A stretch of 64,000 nt of DNA from Dactylis glomerata (taxonomy: Eukaryota; Streptophyta; Magnoliopsida; Poales; Poaceae): assembly GCA_007115705.1 (NCBI GenBank), contig QXEO01002115.1, positions 5,408,951-5,472,950 on the forward strand, in the 5' to 3' direction. Numbering within the stretch: the stretch's first letter is position 1; every line of letters begins with the position of its first letter. The notes below the pieces were generated by a model. That model was not told the DNA's origin, searched no databases, and was given only the letters and a program-made list of their open reading frames with translations. The position numbers and the translations under genes are program-made. Shown piece by piece: positions 10,458-22,047 of the stretch.

Positions 10458-12032
10458 TGCCCGAAGCCAACACCGCGGCGCCGCTGGTCGCGTCGACAAG
10501 GGAGAAGCCACCGAGGAACATGTACGCCTTCGCCTGCGCCACTGTTTCCTCCATGACCACCATCCTCATGGGCTACAGTACGTAACCACACTCTGTTTCC
10601 TGGTACAACAACGACGACGACCACATGCTCTAGCTGACCTGCTCACTGATTTGCTGCAGATCTTGCGCTGATGAGCGTCGCGCAGCTCTTCATCAGGGAG
10701 GACCTGGGGCTGACCGACGAGCAGATAGAGGTTCTCGCGGGGTCCATGAACGTGTACATGCTCGTGTCCATCCTCGCCGCCGGCTGGACGGCCGACCTCC
10801 TGGGCCGCCGCGGCACGCTCGTGCTCGCCAACGGCTTCCTCATGGCCGGCGCGCTCGCCATGTCGCTCGGCGGCAGCTACGCCGCGCTCATGGCCGCGCG
10901 CTTCGTTACCAGCATCGGCGTCGGCTTCGCCCTCGTCGTCGCGCCGGTCTACAATACCGAGATCTCGCCGGCATCCGTTCGCGGCGTGCTCTCCTCGTTG
11001 CTCGATGTAAGTGCGCCCGCTGTGCTTGAGCGTAGGCGTTAATCTCAGCTCAAATTGAAAGGTTTTGATGTTGTGCTTGCGCAGATTTTTATCAACGTGG
11101 GCATCCTGCTCAGCTACGTGTCCAACTACGCCTTAGCCGGCCTGCCGGTGCACATCGGCTGGCGGGTCATGTACGCCATCGGCGTGCTCCCGCCCGTGTT
11201 CCTCGCCGCGGGGGTGCTGTCCATGCCGGAGTCGCCTCGGTGGCTCGCCATGCGCGGGCGCCAGGCCGAGGCGCGCGCGGTGCTCGTGCGCACGTCCGAC
11301 ACCGCCGCGGAGGCGGAACTCCGCCTCGAGGAGATCAAGCGGGTCGTCGAGGCGCCGCAAGAAGCCGGAGTCGGCGTGTGGAGGGAGCTGATCTTCCAGC
11401 CGTCGGCCATGGTCCGGCGGATCCTGGTCTGCGCGGTTGGGCTCAACTTCCTCCAGCAAGCCGCGGGCATCGACGCCATCCTGCTCTACAGCCCGCTGGT
11501 GTTCAAGAAGGCCGGCATGTCGTCGAGCCACGCCATCCTGGGTGTCACAATTGCCATCGGCGTCGTCAAGACGTGCTTCATCCTGGTAGTCTCGTTCTTC
11601 TCCGACCGAGTCGGCCGGCGGCCGCTCCTAATGGCCAGCAGCGGCGGCGTGGCCGTGTCCCTGGCCGCCCTGGCCCTCACGATCCGCGTCGGCGAGACTT
11701 CTCCCGCGAGCGCGGCCGCGTGCGTGACGTTCGTGCTGACCGCCGTGGCGGCGTTCTCGATGGGGTTCGGGTCGCTCCCGTCCACGTACAGCGCCGAGAT
11801 TATGCCGCTGCGGCTGCGCGCGCAGGGCACCAGCCTGTTCATGGCGGTGAACCGGCTGACGTGCGGAGCGGTGAGCATGTCTTTCATATCGCTCTCTGCC
11901 TGGATCACCATGCCCGGGTGCTTCTTCCTGTACGCCGGCTTGGCCGCCACGGCGTGCGTCTTCGTGTTCGTGAGGCTGCCGGAGACGAGGGGCCGGAGCC
12001 TAGAGGACATGGACGCGCTATTTTCAAAATGA
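10457..12032 (+). CDS. MFS sugar/polyol transporter, three exons, doubtful start
   Basis: Likely exons: about 10457-10577, 10660-11006 and 11085-12032, joined at GT/AG introns (GTACGT...TGCAG and GTAAGT...GCGCAG). The product is a twelve-helix sugar-porter membrane protein of the polyol/monosaccharide transporter group, moving sugar or sugar alcohol with protons. Motifs in order: ADLLGRRG after helix 2, PVYNTEISPASVRG, PESPRWLAMRGRQAEAR, NFLQQAAGIDAILLYSP, SDRVGRRPLL and PETRGRSLEDMD near the C-terminus. Length is about 450 residues from the in-frame ATG at 10520 or about 470 from 10457, close to the usual size. The frame reads back from helix 1 to CTG at 10457 with no ATG before an upstream stop, so the normal start may have been lost. 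The third codon position is GC-rich, unlike its repeat neighbours. Substrate and plasma-membrane location are inferred from the family. Confidence 0.85.
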
Positions 12033-12277
12033 TGTGTGTCATCAGTCTTGGATAGATTCCAGCGACATTTCAGTGCAAGTGTGGTTGTTATTAAAAATTC
12101 ATCAGATTGCGCATCACTTGTTTTATAGACACCTCGCAAAATATAGCAGAGACAGTTCAGTGCATGTGTGGTTGAACTGTAGCAGAATACGCAACCTGCA
12201 AAGACTGAAAGACAACACAACAAAAATTTGCCACAAGTCTCAGCAAATATTCAATCATACTAAGAAAAATCATACTA
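12033..12277. other. 3' flank of the transporter gene
   Basis: AT-rich DNA after the stop codon, presumably 3' UTR. A block around CAGTGCA(A/T)GTGTGGTTG occurs twice (about 12070 and 12158). No clear poly(A) signal or second gene is visible. Confidence 0.4.
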
Positions 12278-12525
12278 CTGCCTCCGTTGTTATTTAGTTT
12301 GCGTTCTAGGTTTACTCAAAATCAAACTTTACAAACTTTAACCAAAAATATAAGAAAAATATTAATATCCATAATATCAAATACATATAATATAAAACTA
12401 TGTTTTAAGAATATTCTAATATAATATATTTTAAATGCTTATATTTTTCATAGATATTTGGGCAAAGTTTATATAGCTTGATTTTGACTAAACCCAGAAC
12501 ACAAAGTATTTGTAAACGGAGTAAG
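12278..12525. mobile_element. Stowaway-type MITE
   Basis: A 248-bp AT-rich element between TA dinucleotides (12276-12277 and 12526-12527). Its ends are CTGCCTCCGTT on the left and AACGGAGTAAG on the right, imperfect inverse copies of the CTCCCTCCGTT terminus of grass Stowaway (Tc1/mariner) MITEs. The homology of the inverted ends continues into GTTCT(A/G)GGTTTA. It has no coding capacity and sits just downstream of the transporter gene. Confidence 0.8.
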
Positions 12526-12799
12526 TACAATGTAAATAAAGTGTGTACGATCATGGTAAACAGAGTTAAATAGGCTTTCTTAAAGATCAGCCAATCAGTT
12601 TCATAGACATCATGTATCATACGCCACGTTGACGTCTTTGACACCAACTTGGGGCAACTGCAACTTTGGAACGTGTAAGAAAATGCACACTCCACATTAT
12701 CTACAGAAAAATAAAGAATGTCATAACGCTTGGGAACGTACTCCATATTATTATCTAGAGAAAATAAAGAGTTTGATATAACGTATTTTCCTCTGTTGT
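12526..12799. repeat. AT-rich DNA with a degenerate tandem duplication
   Basis: ATTATCTA(C/G)AGAAAA.TAAAGA and CTTGGGAACGTACT(C/T)CATAT both occur twice (about 12694 and 12748; about 12728 and 12803). This gives two imperfect units of roughly 55-75 bases. The second CTTGGGAACGTACT copy is fused directly to the LINE RT fragment. No gene seen. Confidence 0.55.
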
Positions 12800-12814
12800 A
12801 ATCTTGGGAACGTA

Positions 12815-14360
12815 CTTCATATCCCCGATCTTGTTCGTCCTTGCCATGGATGTGCTCGTGGCTATGTTCCGGGTGGCTGAGAATTTCGGAGTGCTCTCCG
12901 ATCTCGGTGCTTTAGGGCTCAAGCATCGGGTGTCCTTTACGCCGATGATGTTGTGGTGTTCGCCAGGCCAGGGCAAGCCGAGCTCCTAGCAGTTTGCGGC
13001 ATTTTGGACTGCTTCGGAGAGGCATCGGGCCTCAAGGTCAACTTTTGAAAAGAGTGTTGTGGCCCCGATATAGTGTTCCGAGGTGGCGGTGGAGCTTGGG
13101 AGGAACATGTTCCCTGCTAGGTGACGGCCTTGCCTTGCACTTACTTAGGCTTGCGGCTATCCATTCGGAAGCTTCGCAAGTCTGATCTCCAATCCGTACT
13201 CGACAAGCTCGCCATGTGTGGTAAGCTAGCACTGTGGAAAGCCAGGCTGCATGCGGTGTTCGTGCAGGCGGTCATGACGGCGTCCGTTATTTACCACCTC
13301 ATGGCGCTCGACCTCGAGCCGTGGTTCTTGCGGGCAGTGGATAAACTGCGCCACAGTTTCCTTTGGGTGAGGTGTGGCGAGGCCCATGGCGGATGATGCG
13401 TCGTTGCTTGCGCCTCATGCACACAGCCCTGCACACACGGTGGCTTTGGATGCAGAAGTATGACGCTACCAAGCCCTAGAGCAGGGCGATCAGCGACACG
13501 CTCCGTGACCTCTTCAATGCTTCGGTGGCGATCTCCGTGGGATCATGCACTTCCCTCCTATTATGGGAAGACGCATGGATCGGAGGCCTCATGGCTGATG
13601 CCATTGCCCCTGCGCTGATGACGCACGTTAGATCGGCAGTGCGACGAGCGTGCTCTGTGGCTGATGGCCTGCAGGCGCACTCTTGGGCACGCGATATCTC
13701 AGGAGAGCTCACGGTCGAGGCTCTCCGGGACTACCTGAGGCTATGGAGCGTGATCCAGGGTGCGCCCCAGCAAGGGAACGAGGAGGTCGACTCCTTCAGG
13801 TGGAAGTGGATAGCATGTGGTTCCTACTCCTCAAAAACTGCCTACCGGACGTTCTTCCATGGGAAAACGACACTCCCGAGCGCGAACAACATGTGGAACT
13901 CGGTTTCCCCACTCAAGTTTAAAATGCACGCTTGGCTAGCGTTGTGCGGAGGTGCTGGACGTTGGATTGCCGACGGAGGAGAGGCCTCCCAACGCATATC
14001 ATGTGTCCGCTGTGTGGCTCGAGGGAGAAAACCATCGATCATCTCACACTGCAGTGTCCCAACGCGCGGGCGGTCTGGACCGGAGCCGCGACGAGGCACA
14101 AGTTGCCTAACATTGTGCCTTCGGAGCTTGCTGAGATTGGTGAGTGGTTGCCGGCCGCGGTGGTTAGGTTTTCTGCTTCCGAGAGGAAGACCTCAAACTC
14201 ATTCATCATACTTGTTATGCGCACACTTTGGCTCGAGAGGAACGCCCGTGTCTTTGAACGCTCCCCAACCACTGTGCAGGCTACACTTCGCTTGATGTTG
14301 GACGAGTGGAGCGCTTGTATGAGGTGTAGACGTGGATCTCAGAGAGATACCGGCTAGCGG
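12815..14360 (+). pseudogene. LINE (L1-type) ORF2 remnant: RT C-half and zinc-ribbon
   Basis: Starts within the RT domain (SPILFVLAMDVL), reaches the catalytic ADD with VVVFA in another frame near 12940, and continues with TYLGLRLSIRKLRKSDLQ and thumb sequence to about 13396. After a break, a third frame carries LLLWEDAWIGG and a linker (13525-13940). A fourth (13932-14357) carries the zf-RVT zinc ribbon CPLCGSREKTIDHLTLQC. At least three frameshifts separate these blocks. Intact ORF2 supplies endonuclease and RT for target-primed insertion; here the endonuclease and the RT N-terminal half are missing. Same strand as the transporter, but a separate element. Confidence 0.85.
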
Positions 14361-14419
14361 CTAGGGCTAGTGGTGGACAGGCACACAAAGTGGCGCCACC
14401 GGTGATGTTTGGGATAGAG

Positions 14420-15820
14420 AGGTGAAAGATAAGATAGCAGTGCAATGCTATTCTATGACACATCTAAACCTTTTAAATGATTTATACGGTGCTAGATGGA
14501 TAGTAGTTGAGAATCCATCAACTACTCCTTCTATTTGGAAATTGTAAATTACGAACAAAACTGAATGTGTTGGACTGCAGTAATATTTCATAATATATAT
14601 TAAGGAGATAATGGAGCATGTAGGCAATTTATTTCACTTGTAGTGTGTAGTCTACTTGGTTTTCCATCGAACACCTTGTCCACATGCATTAGAAAAACTT
14701 TTACACAGAGACATGAGAAGAGCCACGGCTTTAGATTAGCAAATTGTTGCCGTAGAAATCAAAGAATGATTAAAAAATGTAAATTACTATGCAAATGTAG
14801 AATGGGGAATTTCGCAAGAAACATCTATGTAATGTATCTACATGAACAACAGAGAATGTGTCAGTACATGGATATAGGATTGGAAATTGAGATGGGCAGA
14901 GAACAGAGCTGAAAGGAAATTAAACCCAGAGGCGATAAGCAGCGGCCATCAACTTTGTTACTCACGAAACCTAATGAATCTATGGCTACTGAGATGTCAA
15001 TATGGACAGGCACCGCGGAGCCGACGAGAATGGAGTGCATCCGGTGCTTAAAATAGGTGAGAGTGAATCCATCATATGGAGAGTGGTTCACTTCACTTTC
15101 AATATGCCGCCACCTACTAATATAAAAAACATGTTTGGAAATTGGCTAAATGGGATTGACAAATCTGCCAAAGCACGAATAAGAATTGGAGTTTGTGCTT
15201 TGGTCTGGGCAATGTGGAACTGCCGGAATGATATTATATTTAACAATGCAAAGTGCTCTCCTTTTCTGCAGGTTATCAACAGAACTACACACTGGATCAG
15301 CACCTGGGCGCTCCTTCTTCCAGAGGACCAGCGGGGATTTATGGATTCTGGATGCACACGACTGATGGCGGTCGTTCAGGCTATCTTCAGCCAGGGTGGT
15401 TGGCGGCAGTCTAATAGGATTGATAATGTTTAGCAAAGCTTTGTACTCCATCTTTAGATGGCTGATCTCAATGGTATCATTAGCTGATGACTAGTTCTTA
15501 GCTCTGGTGATACTTGATACTTGTAAAACTTTTGAACTACAGCTGCTGCTCAGATTTTCAATAAAACGGCCGTGTGCATCAATTGATGCAGAGGCTGGGG
15601 ACACCCCATTTCTAAAAAAAAGTGAATCCATCAGTTACTTACCTTGCATTTGTTCCATGGAGAAGAGAAAGATAGAAAAATGGAATCGATCAGTTTCATA
15701 TGCATTTATTTCGAGAATGAGACAGTGGAGGAGATGGAGAGACGCAGCATCTCTGCACTTGTGTCATGGAGAGGAAACATGGGAGATGAGAGGATGTGTG
15801 CACATCTACGAAAGAAAGTG
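14420..15820 (+). repeat. Direct repeat arm 2, split by a LINE
   Basis: Counterpart of 9250-10066 in the same orientation: 14420-15074 and 15621-15820 together make the arm. Homology begins around GATAGAGAGGTGAAAGATAA and ends around GAAAGAAAGTGACTGGGT. The arms flank the transporter, MITE and LINE ORF2 remnant. Confidence 0.8.
15075..15620 (+). mobile_element. 5'-truncated LINE insertion with 13-bp target-site duplication
   Basis: Flanked by AGTGAATCCATCA at 15062-15074 and 15621-15633. It contains the last about 120 residues of L1 ORF2 (VVHFTFNMPPPTNIKN, MFGNWLNGIDKSAKARIRIG, then AIFSQGGW), a 3' UTR with AATAAAACGGCCGTGTGCATC and an A-tail of about 8 bases. Severe 5' truncation and an A-tail next to a duplication are the classical marks of target-primed reverse transcription. 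It is nearly identical to the LINE end at 8643-9131, so both come from the same young subfamily. Confidence 0.9.
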
Positions 15821-15834
15821 ACTGGGTCTAATGC

Positions 15835-16500
15835 CAGTGACCCCCAATAAAGGGACTACCAGTCGACATCGCGCGAGGGATCTAGAGCTGCGGCGTTCTT
15901 CTCGGCCGATTGTGGTGGCAGGGGAGAAGGGTGAGGTGGCGGAGGGCGTGGTGTATTTCTCCTTGCCGGCCGACCATGGAGGCGAGGGGGTGTTGGAGTG
16001 TTGTGTTTGGCCACCTCTTCCTCGTCTGGATGCCGGTGATGTTCAGGTCGTGGTGTTCTTCCTCTTCTGCTTGTTCTGGCGGTCATGGTGGTGGCTAGGA
16101 AAGCTGGTTTCGGATGCCCGCGGTGGCGGTTTCGCTTCTGGAGCTTCTCTCCAGCAATTATTGGTAGCACTATTCCGTCATCGCGTCAGACTCAATGGTA
16201 ATAGGGCCGCCACTCCGCTGCTTCTCAGCTCCGAGTGTTGGATCCCTCCTGTGCTTCGCCCCAAGTGGTATGTTCCCAATGGCCTTGCTGCAGGCTAGTG
16301 CCGGAGCTTCGATCTGGAGGAGGAAGAGGGCGTAGGACTTGATCGCGTTTTCAAGTTTTCTCTAGAGTCTTTTGTGCCAATTTCAGGACCCTGTGTAATT
16401 TTCTGTATTTCTTGGGTCTTTCTATAACTCCAGGGTTTTTAATGCATCAATTTTGTCGGGTGCTTTGCACCTGTCCACCGTTGAGAAAAAATCTGTGCTA
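15835..16500 (+). mobile_element. Probable LINE 3' segment
   Basis: GC-rich to about 16310 with a single frame (15831-16298) showing no known domain. It is followed by a T-rich 3' UTR-like part with GACCCTGTGTAATTTTCTGTA, CCAGGGTTTTTAATGCATCAA, a GGTGC...GCACC block and a short A run (GAGAAAAAATC at about 16482). The layout resembles the 3' end of grass L1 elements, but no ORF2 sequence is present to prove it. Confidence 0.35.
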
Positions 16501-17131
16501 GTCTTCAGATGTGTCTCCTCCTTCAATTGTCAGCATCCTTGTCTTGCTTGTCGATGCCTGTGAACCTCCATCGGTATTTCTTGCAAATTTTTGGCACCCT
16601 CTAGAATTATTTTCTTGTCATGTTCTTTTTGTAATCATGCGCTGTATCTCAAAAAGTAACAAGCATAACAAATAATTTTGTTCCTCGTGCATCAAGACCT
16701 ACAGTTGATTTGCTCCTGGTGCATCAGCCATTACCATCACTTTTTGATGAACCAAATATTACCTGCACTGTTAGTACTGAGTGACACTGTTGCGTAACCT
16801 CACCACTTGAAGTCAACAGGGTGTGGGTGGACGGGTCATCCATGAAGTCATGTTGAAGGTGGACATAGAGTCTCAAGATTCCGCTTGTGCTGATGGAGGC
16901 GCTACAATGTAAGGATCTCGAGCATCGAACCGTAGTCAGTGGGAAAGCAAGAATCACATTGGGTCAAACTAGAGCTCATGGTTAGAGGGTATGCATGGAA
17001 AACTTGGCACCGGTCAGGTATGACTGATGGTTATATGCAGTGGGGCGTCATGCGGTGTGAGCTAGCTACCCGGTAGATTTTGGTCAATATTTTAGATGCT
17101 TGACGTGATAATAGCGACAAGGCGTGTGGAG
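16501..17131. other. Unassigned DNA
   Basis: No frame longer than about 75 codons and no repeat terminus recognised. The similarity to Athila pol begins abruptly at 17132 (ATGCTTATATAGATGATAAG), so the right edge is the deletion or truncation breakpoint of element A. Confidence 0.4.
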
Positions 17132-18690
17132 ATGCTTATATAGATGATAAGAAAATATATCCTGTTATTATCAGTTCTAAGCTTTCAGGAAAGGAAGAAG
17201 AAAGGTTATTGGAGATATTGAGGAAACACCGAGGAGCTATGGGATACACTCTTGATGATTTAAAATGGATTTCTCCTACTATATGTTAGCATGCTATTAA
17301 CATGGAGCCAGATGCAAAGCCAGTTGTTGAACATCAACGCCACTTAATTCCCAAGATGAAGGAAGTGGTAAGAAATGAGGTATTGAAGCTCCTTGATGAT
17401 GGTATTATTTATCCTATTGCTGATAGTAGATGGGTTAGTCCTGTTCATTGTGTTCCTAAGAAATGAGGTATCACTATTGTGCCTAATGAGAATAACGAGC
17501 TTATTCCTCAAAGGGTAGTAGTTGGTTATAGGATGTGCATTGATTTTAGAAAGGTTAGCAAAGTTACTAAGAAAGATCATTATCCTTTACCGTTTATAGA
17601 TCAAATGCTAGAGAGGTTATCTAAGAAAACTCATTTTTGTTTTCTTGATGGTTATTCTGGTTTCTCTCATATTGCCGTTAAAAAGCAAGATCAAGAGAAA
17701 ACCACTTTTACTTGTCCTTATGGAACTTATGCTTACAGACGTATGCCGTTTGGTTTGTGCAATGCTCCTGCTACTTTTCAAAGATGCATGTCTGCTATTT
17801 TTAATGGCTTTGGTGAAGAAATTGTGGAAGTATTCATGGATGATTTCTCCGTCTATGGAACTTCTTTTGATAATTGTTTGCACAATCTTGATAAAGTTTT
17901 GCAGAGATGTGAAGAAACTAATCTTGTTCTAAATTGGGAGAAATGCCACTTTATGGTTAATGAAGGAACTATTCTTGGACATAAAATTTCTGAAAGAGGT
18001 ATTGAAGTTGACAGAGCAAAGGTCGAAGCAATCGAGAAAATGCCCTGTCCTAGGGATGTTAAAGGTATTCGTAGTATTCTTGGTCATGCTGGTTTCTATA
18101 GGAGGTTTATTAAAGATTTATCTAAGATCTCAAAGCCTCTTACTAATCTTCTTCAAAAAGATGTACCATTTGTTTTTGATGATGATTGTAAGGAAGCTTT
18201 TGAAACTCTTAAGAACGCTTTAACTACAGCTCCTATTGTTCAACCACCTGATTGGAATTTACCCTTTAAAATTATGTGCGATGCTAGTGATTTTGCTATT
18301 GGTGCTGTTCTTGGACAGCGCGTAGATAAGAAGTTGAATGTTATTCATTATGCTAGTAAGACTCTTGATGCTGCTCAGAAGAATTATGCTACTACTGAGA
18401 AGGAGTTTCTTGATGTTGTTTTTGCATGTGATAAGTTTAGACCTTACATTGTTGATTCTAAAGTTACTATTCATACTGATCACGCTGCTATTAGATATCT
18501 TATGTCATAGAAGGATGCTAAGCCTAGGCTTATTAGATGGTGTTGCTTTTACAAGAGTTTGATTTGCATATTGTAGATAGGAAAGGTGCTGAAAATCCTG
18601 TTGCTAACAATTTATCTAGACTGGAAAACGTTTCTTTTGATCATATTCCTGTTAATGATAGTTTTCCAAATGAACAGTTGGCTTCAATAA
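17132..18690 (+). pseudogene. Element A pol: reverse transcriptase and RNase H
   Basis: In order: the linker AYIDDKKIYPVI, LEILRKHRGAMGYTLDDL, HYPLPFIDQMLERL, FLDGYSGFSHI, the YRRMPFGLCNAPATFQ block, the catalytic FMDDFSVYG (near 17840) and, in the RNase H part, CDASDFAIGAVLGQ and HTDHAAIRYL. Lesions: TAG at 17287-17289 where element B has CAG; TGA at 17464-17466; TAG at 18508-18510; and a one-base loss near 18540 just before the LLQEFDLHI-like segment. The polymerase residues are intact but the frame is not. Role: copying genomic RNA into DNA and removing the RNA strand. Confidence 0.9.
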
Positions 18691-18752
18691 ATGTAACTTC
18701 GTGAGACCTTCCTTGGTATGTTGATTATGCTAACTTTATTGTTTCCAAGTAT

Positions 18753-20051
18753 TTGCCTCCAACCTTTACAGATCAGAAAAGAAGAAAATTCTTTTATGAT
18801 TTGAGGCATAATTTTTGGGATGACCCACACTTATATAAAGAAGGAGTTGATGGTATTATGCGAAGATGTGTTCCAGAATATGAGCAACAAGAAATATTAA
18901 GAAAGTGCCATGGTAGTGCTTATGGAGGACATCATGCTGGAGATAGAACTGCATAAAAGGTTCTATAATCAGGTTTTTATTGGCCAACCCTTTTTAAAGA
19001 TGCTAGAAAGTTTGTTTTATCTTGTGATGAATGTCAAAGAGTTGGTAATATTTCTAGACGTAATGAAATGCCTATGAGTTATACTCTCATGATTGAACCA
19101 TTTGATTGTTGGGGATTTGACTTTATGGGCCTTTTTTCTCCTTCAGAAGGTTATACTCATATACTTGTTGCTGTTGCTTATGTTACCAAGTGGGTAGAAG
19201 CCATACCTACAAAGAGTGCCGATGGTGAGATCTCGTTAAAAATGCTTAAGGATGTTATTTTTCGTAGGTTTGGTGCACCTAGATATCTTATGACTAATGG
19301 AGGTTCTCATTTTATTCACGAAGGTTTTAGAAAAACTCTTGCTAGATATGACGTTAATCATAGAATTGCTTCTGCTTATCATCCTCAAACTAGTGGGCAG
19401 GTAGAGCTTTCAAATAGAGAGATCAAGTCTATCTTGCAGAAGACTGTTAATAGATCTAGGAAAAATTGGGCTAGCAAGTTAAACGATGATCTGTGGGCTT
19501 ATAGAACTACTTATAAGAATCCCATGGGCATGTCTCCTTACAAGATGGTTTACGGAAAAGCATGTCACTTGCCCTTAGAATTAGAACACAAAGCTTTTTG
19601 GGCAGTGAAAGAGCTTAATAGGGATTTTAAACTCGCCGGTAAGAAAATGTTATTTGATTTGAGTTCCCTAGATGAGTGGAGAAACGAAGCTTACGAGAAT
19701 GCCAGACTTTTCAAAGAGAAAGTCAAACAATGGCATGATAAGAGAATTCTTAAGAGAGATTTTCATGTCGGTGAGAAAGTTTTATTCTATAGGTCTCGTC
19801 TCAGATTTTTTGCAGCAAAATTACTCTCAAAATGGGAAGGACCCTTTGTTATTGAAGAGGTGTACCGTTCAGGTGCGATAAAGATTGCTTCGTTAAAAGA
19901 TAACACTATACAAGTGGTGAATGGACAAAGACTCAAACATTATATTGCTGGAGATTCTTATAATGAAGATGTTGATATTATTCAAACGGTGAATCCGGAA
20001 GAATTCATCCAGGGCAATATACAGGAACCTGCAGAATTCGTTTTCGAATAG
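18753..20051 (+). pseudogene. Element A integrase
   Basis: The zinc-binding N-terminus shows HGSAYGGHHAGD followed by SCDEC (HHCC), interrupted by two TAA stops (18954-18956 and 18966-18968), both explained by CAA to TAA. The open frame 19068-20051 covers the catalytic core and C-terminal domain. The first Asp is in FDFMG. The expected second Asp in T-D-GGSHF is Asn here (19296-19298), and the Glu lies in the GQVELSNREIK block. Integrase inserts the cDNA into the chromosome; loss of the second catalytic Asp should abolish this. The C-terminal part from 19471 is duplicated at 22147. Confidence 0.88.
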
Positions 20052-22047
20052 GTAACAGTTCTAGTCAGAAAAGGTTCACGTGAAACTCTTCCATTAATAT
20101 TTTTTGCTGTTTTTATTAAATATGAAAAATCACGAGACGAAAACGGGCAGGAGACGGAGTCCGGTGGCTCCTCACCGCCAGGGGGCGTGGGCCCACTCTA
20201 GGCCACGCCGCCCTGTGGTGAGACCACCTCGGAGCTCATTTCCGTCCCGGTTTCCTCCTATGATTTCGCTTCGATGTTTAATTTTCGCCCATATAACCCC
20301 CCGGATTACCCGAGGTTTCTATATCGTGTTTTTGTCGTGTTTTCGCTTTGATCTGTTTCTGTCAGGGGATTGTTCTTAGCTTTAGAGTTGCAATGTCTTC
20401 GTCCGGTTCATCCAAGGAGAACTCTCTTGCGGACATCATTAATCCGTTCATGAGGGAGCTGAAGATGCATCCAAAGGATTTGTCACTCAAGGATGGGGAG
20501 CTGTAGATTGAAGATGTCTAGGGCCCTGCAGGAGAAGGGAGTCTCGAAGCCAGGATGGAAGCGCTGGAACATGAAGTTTTTAAATATAAGAAGATGGCGG
20601 AAGCGAGGTGGACATCATCTATAGGATTAATCAAGAGCTTGTCGCCAAGCACAAGAAAGAGACTGCAGAGCTCTGGGATGACATCTTTTCACTCCATGAG
20701 ACCACCAACAAATTACAAGCACAACTCTACAACTTGGAGAACCAAAACTGTGAATATGAAGCTAGGTTTAAACAAATGAGTGCTGCTGTAAGTTTCAGGA
20801 TATTGGAGACCAATACATCTTTCCTTGACGGGGAACCTCTGCCTTAGAAGTCCGATGATGATAAAGACTCACCACCACTGCCAAAGGAGTAATTCGTCAT
20901 TGGTATTGGCATCCCCTTGGCTTGTTCCAAGCTTAGGGGAGTGCCGCGGTATCACATCATTATCTTTTACTTATTTACTTTTCAAGTAGAGTCGTATCAT
21001 GAATAGAGAAGTTATCTTATAGAATAGTTTGCAGTGTGTAAGTATCCTCCTTAGTTGGTTATCTATGTATCCCTTGGTGTGAGTTGTGGTAATGAAATAT
21101 TAATGAGAAGTTTTATCATTTATTTTCTGCACACTTTATTTTAGTTTGCAATCTCTCTCATATGATTGGTCTTGTTGATTAGTATTGGTATCACTTTGGG
21201 AGCATGAGTAAATTTAGTTGGATTTGGCAAACTTAGCTTGGTCAGTAGCAACATTACCTTGAGGTTTGAGTAGAAAAGAAGAAAGAAGTATTAGTGGATA
21301 CATCATTTCAGCTTTCCTTCATGATTGGCTTATAAGCATTAGTATTCTCAAGTCAAAATCATTTGTACTTTCAAGGAAGTTTGCATGATTGTTCCTATTA
21401 TATGTATGTTTGTTTGTTTCATGCAACTCTTATGCTTGCTACCCAGATTTGCTAGCCAAAAACCTGTACTGAGAGGGAATACTTCTCGTGCATCCAATTC
21501 CCAAAAACCAAGTTACTTCCAAAGAGTCCACTATAAATTCATATGCATGGTATTTCAAGCCATTACAAGTAAATTTTCATGTGCTACCTTTCAAAAACCT
21601 TCAAATACTTCTCATTTTGTGCCACTGTTTTTAGCTCATGAGGACGTAGTGGTTGGGTTTGTTATCTTCCATACTAAATTGAGTACCCCTCGACTAGGCA
21701 GCTTCATCTGCTCGTCATTAATTTGCAAGGGAGCTGGTCAGACCATTGTAATCTAAAAAGAAGAGAAAAGAAAGAAAAAGGCACTCCTCCATGGTTTGTG
21801 AAAGTTGGTGGGCACCCGATGGAATCGGTTAGCCATGGTTTGAGAAAGAAAAAGGTGGGGAGGAGTGCCAAGCTATAAAAGAGCACAATTGTGCCAAATA
21901 ATCAACATCTCGGAACCGCTCTCACTTGTTTAGTATGGAAGATATCAAGAACTCTGTTGCTAGTCATTGACAAAAGTAACCACCTCTCAAAACAACTTTT
22001 ACCTCTGTTTTACAAATGAAAAGCTCTAGCACATGTTTAATCCCCGC
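20052..22047 (+). other. Element A 3' region with decayed coiled-coil ORF
   Basis: From ATG at 20393 a frame encodes MSSSGSSKENSLADIINPF, then a Lys/Glu-rich helical stretch (LEHEVFKYKK; then, in a shifted register, QELVAKHKKETAELWDDI and NKLQAQLYNLENQ) to about 20893. It is broken by TAG at 20504 and 20519 and a frameshift near 20605. The heptad-like pattern suggests a coiled coil; I know no function for it. Athila elements carry an extra ORF after integrase, and this is its likely remnant. From 20900 to 22047 the DNA is non-coding and AT-rich. Confidence 0.6.

Noticed and set aside
11486..12223. 245-codon antisense frame over the transporter's last exon, and a 271-codon plus-strand frame at 11240-12055
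   Set aside because: Shadows caused by GC-rich codon use of the transporter. The correct frame carries all family motifs.
9250..15820. Interpretation of the two arms as LTRs of a retrotransposon carrying the transporter
   Set aside because: No TG...CA ends, no primer site after arm 1, no purine tract before arm 2, and no retrotransposon gene between them in a fitting order.
15831..16298. 155-codon frame as a gene
   Set aside because: No domain or splice context; better explained as part of a LINE-like 3' segment.
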